A stretch of 34,375 nt of DNA from positions 1 to 34,375 of the forward strand of contig JAAYJE010000019.1 of the NCBI GenBank assembly GCA_012523095.1, given 5' to 3'. The position numbers and the translations under genes were made by a program. The stretch is from Actinomycetota bacterium (GTDB lineage Bacteria > Actinomycetota > Thermoleophilia > RBG-16-64-13). Shown here in pieces: positions 21,491-29,520 of the stretch; positions within the stretch are counted from its first letter, which is position 1, and each line of letters begins with the position of its first letter. Under the pieces are notes generated by a model. The model was not told the DNA's origin. It saw nothing but the letters and a program-made list of their open reading frames with translations, and made no database searches.

Positions 21491-21610
21491 ATGAGTGAAG
21501 AGCTCTACGCCAAGGCGGCGCTGGGCCAAGACGTACAGATTATTGTCAGTCCGAAGCCGCGGAGCCGGAAACGCGTCGATTTGAGGGTGATCGGCAAGTC
21601 GTGCCCTTGA
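21491..21610 (+). pseudogene. XRE antitoxin deletion derivative
   Basis: A 39-residue frame that fuses AKAAL directly to GQDVQIIVSPKPRSRK, that is, the start and end of the antitoxin at 12467-12808 with the helix-turn-helix missing. Compared with the full gene, 156 bases (52 codons) are gone between two near-identical heptamers, GCGTTGG (12560) and GCGCTGG (12716), so the frame stays open. The 5' part is also shortened. It cannot bind DNA as an XRE protein. Confidence 0.8.
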
Positions 21611-21626
21611 AGCACCTTGAAAAGTG

Positions 21627-21830
21627 ATGCTCGACACCGATCTTGCGATGCTCTATGGGGTCGAGGTCAAAGCTTTGAACCAAGCGGTCGCGCGAAACCT
21701 CGGCTGTTTTCCGCCCGAATGCATGTCAGGACTGGTGCACTAGGAGGTTGCGGCTTTGAGGTCACAATCTGTGACCTCAAACGCTGAGGGCGGGTCCCCT
21801 GCACCGGCCGTGGAGGTCCGGTTGCTGTCA
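21627..21830 (+). pseudogene. ORF6N-domain gene fragment, copy B
   Basis: Starts correctly, MLDTDLAMLYGVEVKALNQA, then degrades (FPPECMSGLVH) to a TAG at 21741-21743. Beyond the stop the same frame continues EVAALRSQSVTSNAEGG, matching the middle of ORF6N proteins, before similarity ends. It preserves the N-terminus that copy A (11646) lost. Not functional. Confidence 0.78.
21755..21781. repeat. Perfect 12-3-12 palindrome inside ORF6N copy B
   Basis: Left arm TTTGAGGTCACA, spacer ATC, right arm TGTGACCTCAAA. Same codons as the palindrome at 11775-11801, with three compensated differences between the copies. Confidence 0.9.
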
Positions 21831-21877
21831 ACCCTTCACCGCCTGCCTGGCGCGCTTGTCCGGCCTCCAGAACCGTA

Positions 21878-22183
21878 TGGTATGACTTCAACCTTGACGA
21901 TCTATGGAGACCGCTCTTCCTTGCGGGTCTCCTGGTCGCGGTCGGGACACTGATTGGGGGTGCTGCACGCCGGGTCCTGGGATTCGTAGGGATGGCGATC
22001 ACCCTCTATCTGTTCGTGGGGCACGTGATGGAGGGTTTCGACCCCATCATCGGGCCCAGTGGCTTCAACTACGGCCGCTCCTAGTCCGCAGACCCCATCC
22101 TGTTCGCGTTGAGTGTGGTGGGCTACCTGGCGCTGCTGGCCCTGGGCGTGCGCTGCGTGGTAGGGCGCATATCGAGAGAATAG
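21878..22183 (+). pseudogene. Fragment of a small membrane protein with internal stop
   Basis: One frame reads WYDFNLDDLWRPLFLAGLLV, then GFVGMAITLYLFVGHVMEGF, then an in-frame TAG at about 22082-22084, then LFALSVVGYLALLALGVRCV and a final stop. Three hydrophobic segments indicate a small polytopic membrane protein. No start codon is evident at the 5' end. Family unknown; it is debris within the rearranged region. Confidence 0.6.
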
Positions 22184-22234
22184 GGTCGCGTTCATCCCCG
22201 ATGACTCCCCTCTCGAACGCGCTGAGAGGCGCGG

Positions 22235-22400
22235 GAGCAGAACTTCGTTCAGCTCAAAGTGGAGTTCAAATGCTGTCTGCGCAAGAGCCTCCACACCGGT
22301 GAGCGCGACCCGCATATCGAGCACAGCGCTCTCAAGACCATCGCCGGCTTCCTCAACGCGGGCGGCGGGACCCTAATTCATCGGGGTCGAGGTCGCATCG
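22235..22400 (+). pseudogene. AlbA_2 (Schlafen-like) domain remnant, copy B
   Basis: From 22259 the frame reads VEFKCCLRKSLHTGERDPHI, then EHSALKTIAGFLNAGGGTL, the characteristic core of AlbA_2 domains. It then loses the expected LIGV motif because of one extra T near 22377-22380; shifting frame gives IIGVEVAS. VEFKCCLRK is shared with copy A at about 13050-13080. No complete gene is present. Confidence 0.72.
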
Positions 22401-22533
22401 TGCCCTCAACACCTCCTCCAGCGGCTGTTGATCGCGTGACTTATCTGTCCCCGGTCGTCTGTACAATTGTCCTAGGGTCGCCGAACGTCGTTGTTCCGGG
22501 GGCCGCGTGCTCTGCAAGTTATTCGGAGGAGCC

Positions 22534-24882
22534 ATGTCACCCGACCCCAGCCCCCTAGCTGACTATCTCGAGATAGCCCGCCGTCACGAAGCCCTGCAGG
22601 ATGGGCTGCTGGCCCTTGAGTGCAACAGTCCCGACGACCTGGTCCAGGTCGCGCGCCTGGCGTCTGAGCGGTATGGTCTGCGCCGGTATGTGGCCGCTTT
22701 GCCGTTGGATGTACTGACCATACTCGTCCGGAGCGGCCATTGGGTCGATGCGCTGACTTTGGCCGATCTGGGGTACGGCACCTCGCTTCAGGCGATAGCG
22801 ACCATCATGATCGAGGCCGGTGAGATCGACGCGGCGAGAAGCCTGCTTGAGCCGGTCGTTGCGGATGTCCGAGCGGACCCAGATGCGGAGGTCGAGCTCG
22901 ATCTTCTTCGGTGCGTGGCCAAGACCGACCCGGTCGTGGCTCACGAACTCGCCCGGAGGTCACTCCACGAGGCCGAACAGGCAGATGAGCAGACGTACCA
23001 AGCTTGGCTATGGGCCGGCCATGCTCTTCATGCAGCCGGCCTGACGCCCGAAGCACACAAGGCGATCGCTATGGCGGTCGACCTTCTACCACCAGCGGAT
23101 CCGAGCATCACTCAGGGCACCCCGGAGGACATGTATTACTCCGCTCTCTACCGCCTGATCACCGAGACCGGCTACGACCGGCTGCTCGCCGAGGCCGTCG
23201 GCATCGCGGGCCTGCGCCGGCTGGTCGGCGCTGTGGACGATGACGCGGCGGCGTTGGGGCGTCAGGGTGTTTTCACGCTACACAGTCTGCTTGCCGGTAG
23301 CATGCTCGACCTGGGTGAAGAAGACGAGGCCAGAGAGCTGCTCACCGACGCTCTTGCAGCCCTTGCCGAAGACGAGGGGTGGGTGATCGACGGCTCCCAC
23401 AGTCACGCGGCCGACGTGCTCGCGCGCCTCGGGGAGCCCGACAGTCTCCTCCTGCCTCTCGTCCGCACCGAAGAAGACACTGTGGTCCGCGGCGGCTTAC
23501 TGCTCGACTGCGCTCTGCCGTTCCTCGCCCGTGGGCTGCTCGACCCCGGCCTAGATCTGCTGCGAGAGGCCGTCGGCTATCTGCAGACCGAAACCCGCCA
23601 CGGATACTTGACCTACGGCGCGTTGGTGGAGGCGGCGGCAGCCCTGGTGCGGACCGGATCTCCAGATGGTGTCGACGAGGGTCTGGCCGTCGCTCGATCC
23701 ATCCCAGTAGGGCGAGGCACCGACCACGCCGGGCACGAGAGTTGCTACCGAGCCGAGGCACTTGCCGCGATCGCCCGCGCACTCCTTGATCAGGGCCACG
23801 AAGAACAGGCGCTTGAGCTTGCGGCCGAGGCTCACGAAGCTACATGGGACTGGGCGTGGAGCAGACCGAAGGAGTCGCAGCTCTTGGCCGCCGCTGCCAA
23901 GGCGCTCGCCGCTACGGGAAGCCCAGAGGCGGACGAGATGGCACGCCGAGCCATCGAGGCGGGGATGTCCGGCAGCCGTTCGTCTGGACGCGGATTCGAG
24001 CAGGCCTTTCTCCATCGGCTTGTGGGGGAGCCCGAAGTGGCCCGGAGCCTCATTGAGAGAGCCATAACAGATGCTGCGTGCGTCGAATATGAAGAGGACG
24101 AATACTATCCCGATCCGACCGTCTCACTCGGGTCGCTCTGCTCTCCTTTGCTCGAACTCGGAGAACGACAGTTGGCCGAACAGGTCGCCGGTCAGGCTTG
24201 GGAGAGTGCCCGCCATCCCAAAGAGCTCTTTCGAGACGAAGACTGGGCGATAGTGGTCTCCGCCTACGTCGACTGCGGGCTCGACCCGCGGGCGGCCCAC
24301 GATGCCGCGTCGGAAGCGCTCGGGGTCGACCGCGACGATGACGACCACGAGATCCCGGATGGAGTGCTCGCCCGGCTGGCCGAGGGTCTCGCTCTCGGAG
24401 GCGACGAGCAGAGGGTGAGAGAGATCGCCCGGCAGATCGCGAGGACCTGTCCGTTCTGTTCGGGCTATGCCGAGACATATGCCCGCTTGGGCAGAGCTTA
24501 TCTCGCTCTCGGTCGACCCGAGACGACGCACGCTCTGCTCGACCAGGCGCTCATGATCGCCCAGCGGTCGAGGGGACACCGTCTTGGACAGATCGTGCCT
24601 GTTGCCGAAGCCTTTCTGGCAGTCGGTAGAGCCGGGGATGTCTCCGATCTGGTGAGTCTGCCCTGCATGTCCGGTCGCGCACTCGCCGATCTCGGAAAGG
24701 TGCTCGGCAAAGCCGGAGAGAAGGAAGCGGCGATCGCCGCTTTGCGTCGTAGCCTGCTGGAGGCCGACGGCCCTGGTCAATGGACGGCGGCACTTGAGAG
24801 TGTCTGCGAGATGATGGGGGTGTGGTCGCGCGGAGAGCTCATCCTTGAAGTCGTGGGCCTGACCGACCGAAACATCGGCTGA
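22534..24882 (+). CDS. Large alpha-solenoid (TPR-like) repeat protein
   Basis: A 782-residue cytoplasmic protein made almost wholly of paired helices: AEQADEQTYQAWLWAGHALH, ALARLGEPDSLLL-like stretches, EALAAIARALLDQGHEEQAL, and AETYARLGRAYLALGRPETT. These resemble TPR units that mediate protein-protein contacts. A CPFC motif occurs near residue 640 (ARTCPFCSGYAETY). The ATG at 22534 is chosen because TCGGAGGAGCC precedes it; an upstream ATG at 22507 would add nine unlikely residues. It stands alone, convergent with the next gene. No enzymatic motif; the specific role is unknown. The same large family is often a single-copy scaffold or regulator, but I cannot assign one. Confidence 0.78.
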   Translation: MSPDPSPLADYLEIARRHEALQDGLLALECNSPDDLVQVARLASERYGLRRYVAALPLDVLTILVRSGHWVDALTLADLGYGTSLQAIATIMIEAGEIDAARSLLEPVVADVRADPDAEVELDLLRCVAKTDPVVAHELARRSLHEAEQADEQTYQAWLWAGHALHAAGLTPEAHKAIAMAVDLLPPADPSITQGTPEDMYYSALYRLITETGYDRLLAEAVGIAGLRRLVGAVDDDAAALGRQGVFTLHSLLAGSMLDLGEEDEARELLTDALAALAEDEGWVIDGSHSHAADVLARLGEPDSLLLPLVRTEEDTVVRGGLLLDCALPFLARGLLDPGLDLLREAVGYLQTETRHGYLTYGALVEAAAALVRTGSPDGVDEGLAVARSIPVGRGTDHAGHESCYRAEALAAIARALLDQGHEEQALELAAEAHEATWDWAWSRPKESQLLAAAAKALAATGSPEADEMARRAIEAGMSGSRSSGRGFEQAFLHRLVGEPEVARSLIERAITDAACVEYEEDEYYPDPTVSLGSLCSPLLELGERQLAEQVAGQAWESARHPKELFRDEDWAIVVSAYVDCGLDPRAAHDAASEALGVDRDDDDHEIPDGVLARLAEGLALGGDEQRVREIARQIARTCPFCSGYAETYARLGRAYLALGRPETTHALLDQALMIAQRSRGHRLGQIVPVAEAFLAVGRAGDVSDLVSLPCMSGRALADLGKVLGKAGEKEAAIAALRRSLLEADGPGQWTAALESVCEMMGVWSRGELILEVVGLTDRNIG

Positions 24883-25000
24883 CCGCGGAGACGGATCATG
24901 ATGACCGTGCCCTCCTGGATGAGCGCATGCGGTGCTTCACTGCGCCCTGCCTCAGTCTCGTCGGCATTTGTTCGGGCGGCGATCCCCGGGGGCACGTCAC

Positions 25001-27018
25001 TCAGTCGAAGCCCCCGACAATATCCTCGTACACCGGGATCGGGTCAGAGGTGCGGACCGTTGCCTGCACTACAATCGCGTCGGGGAACCCTCGTTGATAC
25101 CAGTCCATGTCGTATCCAGTGGCACTCGTTCTTCGGGCTTCGAAGACCACCCACCAGCCCGGCTCCATCCCCTCGAAGTTGTCCGACTTCTGGACTGTGA
25201 AGTAAAACTGCAAACCATGGATCTCATTCCCCATGCGCTCGAGCACGTGCTGTGCCTCGAGTTCGGTTGTCAACTTCGCACCGATGACGAAGTACAGCGT
25301 CTCCCCGATGTGAGAGGTTCCTCCCAGGCGCCTGGCGTTGGCTATCGATTCGGGAGAGAGGGGGGAAGCGGGCGCAAGCGAGAGCATGTTGAAGAGCATT
25401 TTAGCCACCTCGCCCCGGGTGGCGTTGGCGTTCTGCCAGCCTGTCCCCATGCCGAGGAGCCCATCCAAGAGACCGTTGTATTGAGCGGTGCGCAGGTTGG
25501 CGCCGTGGGGTTCCGAAACGCCGGCAAAGTAGCTCCCGGTTTCGACCGGCGGTTCCTTGAACATCCCGGGAAAAAGACTCTTAGCTCCCCGCACGATCAT
25601 GCTCACCACCTGGTCTCGGCGGATGGAGTCCCAGGGGCCGAATAGGGTCTGGCCGATGTTGGTGCCTTTGGTGATGTCGTTCTCGTAGGCCGCCTGCACG
25701 AAGACGTGGGGTAGCCCTTGGCGTCCGGCGCGCCCAGATCGGTGAAGCGGGTGGCGGTGGAGGTGCCGGGAGTGATGCCCAGCGTGCCCACTATCATCTT
25801 GGCGAACTGCGCGCGCTTGACCGGGTCGTCAAGGCCGAACGTGCCGCTCGTGTAGCCGGAGATGATACCGCGGTCGGCCATACCCATGACGGCCTCGCGG
25901 TAGGGGTGGCCGACCGGCACATCAGAGAAGTCCCGAGTGGCCACGAAGACATCCGGGCTTTCAGCGCCATTGCCGGCCCAGACGATGCGGTGGCCGGAGA
26001 CCTGGGGGTTACCATCGTACTGGTCGTTCGCCGTGAGCTGGACCACGCCTCCCGAGGGCGTCCAGGTGAAGATCTCTCGGTCGTTGCCGTCGAAGCTCTC
26101 CCAGACGACGCGGTCGCCGGAAACCTGGGGGTTACCATCGTACTGGTCGTTCGCCGTGAGCTGGACAACGCCTCCCGACGGCGTCCAGGTGAAGATCTCT
26201 CGGTCGTTGCCGTCGAAGCTCTCCCAGACGACGCGGTCGCCGGAGACCTGCACTTCATGTTCGACCTCGCCTTCGGCCATGAGGCGAATAATGCCGCCGG
26301 TCGGCGTCCAGGTGAAGGCCCGCCACTTGCCGCCCTCGTAGCCCTTCCAGACGATGCGGTCGCCGGAGACCTGCGGCCAAGTATCTTGATAGCCGTTGTC
26401 CGTGACCTGGACTACGCCGTCGGTCGGCGTCCAAGTGAAGATCTCGTAGTCGTTGCCGTCGGCGCCCTGCCAGACGATGCGGTCACCCGAGACGGTCGCA
26501 TGAGAGTTGCTGCATCCGCTTTCGCTGACTTGAATGACTTCCTCGCCTGGTGTCCAGGTGAAGATCTGGAAGAGTCCGCCCTCAATGCCCTCCCAGACGA
26601 CACGGTCGCCGGAAACCTGTGGGTTGCTGACGTAACGGTCGCGGTCCGTGACCCGGATCACGTTTCTCGTCGGCATCCAAGTGAAGATATCTGGGTAGTC
26701 GCCGTCGGAGCCGCACCACACGACGCGGTCGTCGGAGACCCGCGGTGTACTGTCGTCGTAATCGTTTACGGTGAGTTGGACAAGGCCCTCTACGGGGGTC
26801 CAGGTGAAGATCTCTCGGTCGTTGCCGTCGAAGCTCTCCCAGACGACGCGGTCGCCGGAAACCTGGGGATGGTGGTTGTCACCGTCGGTCGTGAGACGAG
26901 TGATGTTGAAGGACTCTGCGGCAGAGGCTGCCCCCGCGAAAAGGGATAGGACGCAGGTCAGCGTCAGTAAGAGAGCCGAGATCAGAATCGACACTCGACG
27001 ACGAGTAGTCTTCTCCAT
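25001..27018 (-). pseudogene. Surface beta-propeller/SLH protein with one frameshift
   Basis: Minus strand. MEKTTRRR and a signal peptide (ending near GAASAAES), then seven full 41-residue units of the form VSGDRVVWESFDGNDREIFT plus a partial eighth, then three SLH domains that would anchor it to secondary cell-wall polymer, then a C-terminal domain of about 110 residues. SLH 1 is FSDVPVGHPYREAVMGMADR. SLH 2 (FTDLGAPDAKGYP) breaks where four C are read at 25708-25711; a fifth C restores HVFVQAAYENDITKGTNIGQ and the frame continues to the stop at 25001. Without repair the protein ends at 25603. Start 27018 has AAAGGGG upstream. A promoter is visible at 27049-27076. A homologous-architecture gene lies divergently at 27203. 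Confidence 0.85.
25999..26244 (-). repeat. Two near-identical 123-bp tandem units in propeller gene
   Basis: Units 25999-26121 and 26122-26244 differ at three of 123 positions by hand comparison and encode the same 41-residue blade. Other blades in the gene are far more divergent, except that about 70 bases of the first blade (about 26800-26870) are identical to these. Recent duplication or gene conversion. Confidence 0.88.
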
Positions 27019-27048
27019 GTACTCACACCCCTTTGGCCACCCGGCTAC

Positions 27049-27076
27049 ACTATCCAACGCAGAGCAACGATGTCAA
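27049..27076 (-). promoter_or_regulatory. Sigma-70-type promoter for the propeller/SLH gene
   Basis: On the minus strand, a consensus -35 TTGACA (27076-27071), 16 bases, then GATAGT (27054-27049) as -10. This places the start of transcription about 25 bases before the ATG at 27018. An 18-base spacing to TAGTGT is a poorer alternative. Confidence 0.6.
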
Positions 27077-27202
27077 TCCGGGGGACGAAAACCGTAGAGC
27101 CGTGCCCACCGGAGGAGCCGCACATGACTCATTCCCCACGCGCGGCATATAGCGCCTAATGTATGATGAACGGAGTGTCCGGGGCTCTTCTGGGGGAGGT
27201 GG

Positions 27203-29296
27203 ATGGTGAGGCAGGCATCACGACGGCGCGTGTCTCTTGGCTGGAGCATTCGGGGGGCGCTTCTCATCTTCCTGGTGGGCATTGCTCTTCTAGGCACGGG
27301 CTCGACTGCGCAGGCAAGCGAGATCCGGGTCTCCGGCCCGGGCGGCCAGGTCGGCTTTTCGGCCCTCGCCGGCAACTGGGTCGCCTGGGACGACTACCGA
27401 ACCGACCCTGCAGTCATCTGCTGGCGGAACCTCGACTCCGACGCCACGGGTTTTGTCGCCGTCCCTGGTCTTTATGGAGACCGGGGCACGCCCTGGGCCC
27501 TCGGCGACGATTTCATCGTATGGTCGGAGGGATTCGGCACCGACGGGGTGGTTCTCGCGCAACGCTTGACGACCGGCGATAAGCGGACTCTTACCTACGG
27601 TGGTCAACCACTCACCAGCTTCGCCCGGGTGATAGGTACGACCGTGTACTGGTGGGGCGACGGGCAAGGCGAGATGCATCCGCTCCATAGCCAGGACCTC
27701 CTCACCGGCGCCACCCAAACATGGGTGGTCCCCTTCCAGGAGATGAACCTCTTCGATCTCGCCGGCGATTGGTATGTGTGGGTGGCGTTCGATCCGAGGC
27801 CGGACGGGCCGCAAGACGACTTCGCCGGCTCCGTTCTGGCGCGGCATCTGAGGAGCGGCGAGACCATCACCTTGGGTCCCGCCATATGGGGGAACACTCA
27901 GGCGGCGCCGCCTCACCCGGACATCGACGGTGAGTGGGTGGTGTGGGATACGGCCGTTTCAGTAGTGGAGTGGGATAACACCGTGCTCTACGCATACGAT
28001 CTCACGAATCGAGAACAACTGGTTCTCGTGGAGGAGGACGCTCCTGAGGGTGACGCGCACTTCCCCCGGGTCTCGGAGGGATGGGTGACGTGGCAGGCCC
28101 AGTCAGGCTCGAGCATCCGCAGTTACTTCCGTCCGCTGGACGCAGCCTCGGCAAGGCCGCATCCGGTGAGCCTTGCTGACGGTCAACAGTACTTCCCGAA
28201 GCTTGACTATCCTTGGCTCGTGTGGATGGACAATCGCTCCGGCAGCTACGAGGTCTATGCCCGGCGCGTCTCCACAGAGCCTCAGTTTACAGACGTCGCC
28301 CCACCCGACGAGGGGTGGGGAAAATCCACCGCCATCTATACCTTGGTGAAAGCCGGGATAGTCCAGGGCTACGACGACGGCACTTTTAGGCCTGACAATC
28401 CCGTTCTTCGGGCCCAACTGGCCAAGATGCTCGTGGGCGCGCTGGGACTGGAGGTGCGGGATGGGGCCATCCGGAGCAACTTCGTGGACGTTCCGGTGGG
28501 TCCGCCTTCTGATCCTCTCTACCCCGACGATTATGTTGCAGTGGCAGCCGCCAACGGCATCGTCCAGGGCTTCAGCTCCTCCTTGTTCAGGCCCTATCAG
28601 CCGGTGACACGCATTCAGATGGTGAGCATGGTGGTCCGGGCGTTGGAGCGCTTGCGGCCGGGACGCTTGGAGAAGCCGGCCCCGGACTGGAAGTCCCAGT
28701 TCCCCGAAGCCACCGATCCCACCCACGGAGAAAACGTGCGCCTGGCTGAGTACAACGGCCTGCTGTCACATTGGGGCCACTCTTACCCTTGGGAAGGGTT
28801 GTACGCAAACCTACGGGACCCAGCCACGAGGGAGGAGATGGCGCTCATGCTCTGGTGGGCTTTGGGGGGTGAGCTTCCCCCACTTGAGGAGCCAATGAAG
28901 AGTGAGATGACCCTCCCCGAGCTTCGTGACCACCTTCTGAGGACCGTTGGTACGGCAGACCTGATCTACCTGCCGACCCAGCTCCCCTCTGGTTGGGCGC
29001 TGCTGAAGGACGGATGCGAAGTGTGGAAGGGAGGCGGTGGATACAACCTCACCTTCACCAATGGACACTCCACCATTTATCTCGAGTGCCCCTATGAAGG
29101 AGACGGCCCCCTGGGAGGCTATCACCATACGGGGGTCACTTGGGAAGGCCAAGAAATCGCTGTGGGCTACTCCTACGGCTGGCTCTGCTGTTTCGTCGAC
29201 GGCGTGGACAATTATCTCTGGCTCATCGCTGATCCCTGGAACCGCGAGGCCGTCCTTGCCATGGCCGCATCCATGGAGCGGGTAAGAGGACGATGA
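27203..29296 (+). CDS. Surface beta-propeller/SLH protein
   Basis: A 697-residue exported protein: basic start MVRQASRRR, hydrophobic signal (GALLIFLVGIALLGTGS), then a beta-propeller of about 340 residues with blades marked by WVAWDDYR, FIVWSEG, WYVWVAFD, WVVWDTA and WLVWMDN. Then three SLH domains: FTDVAPPDEGWGKSTAIYTL at 362, FVDVPVGPPSDPLYPDDYVA, and a weaker third around 500. The last 110 residues (DLIYLPTQLPSGWALLKDG onward) resemble a DUF4367-type domain often found on surface proteins. The ATG at 27203 follows GGGGGAGGT closely; GTG at 27206 fits spacing better. It is divergent from the similar gene at 25001-27018, with 184 bases between them. Confidence 0.88.
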   Translation: MVRQASRRRVSLGWSIRGALLIFLVGIALLGTGSTAQASEIRVSGPGGQVGFSALAGNWVAWDDYRTDPAVICWRNLDSDATGFVAVPGLYGDRGTPWALGDDFIVWSEGFGTDGVVLAQRLTTGDKRTLTYGGQPLTSFARVIGTTVYWWGDGQGEMHPLHSQDLLTGATQTWVVPFQEMNLFDLAGDWYVWVAFDPRPDGPQDDFAGSVLARHLRSGETITLGPAIWGNTQAAPPHPDIDGEWVVWDTAVSVVEWDNTVLYAYDLTNREQLVLVEEDAPEGDAHFPRVSEGWVTWQAQSGSSIRSYFRPLDAASARPHPVSLADGQQYFPKLDYPWLVWMDNRSGSYEVYARRVSTEPQFTDVAPPDEGWGKSTAIYTLVKAGIVQGYDDGTFRPDNPVLRAQLAKMLVGALGLEVRDGAIRSNFVDVPVGPPSDPLYPDDYVAVAAANGIVQGFSSSLFRPYQPVTRIQMVSMVVRALERLRPGRLEKPAPDWKSQFPEATDPTHGENVRLAEYNGLLSHWGHSYPWEGLYANLRDPATREEMALMLWWALGGELPPLEEPMKSEMTLPELRDHLLRTVGTADLIYLPTQLPSGWALLKDGCEVWKGGGGYNLTFTNGHSTIYLECPYEGDGPLGGYHHTGVTWEGQEIAVGYSYGWLCCFVDGVDNYLWLIADPWNREAVLAMAASMERVRGR

Positions 29297-29520
29297 GCCT
29301 TGGTAGATGAAGGATGCTTCTTCACAACCGGCGCTCTCTGGCCCGTATCTACCAACACGCCACCCCCGCGATTGAAGGAGAGGTCACCCACGCTGTTGCT
29401 ATCCCCATCCACCGGCAGTTGAGCTGTGAAGACCTACGAGAACACGACGGTTGTTACACGACGCCCGGGGACGCTACCCTCGGTTTGGCGCCGACTTCCC
29501 CTCAGGCTCGCAGCGAAAGC

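Noticed and set aside
24883-25000. Search for a terminator between the convergent solenoid and SLH genes
   Set aside because: No stem followed by a T-run could be found on either strand.
25999-26244. Tandem 123-bp repeats considered as a CRISPR or other array
   Set aside because: Units have no variable spacers and translate as propeller blades in the correct frame.
25906-26949. Plus-strand frame of 347 residues with internal repeats
   Set aside because: Antisense of the 41-residue blades; repetition is inherited from the real gene on the minus strand.
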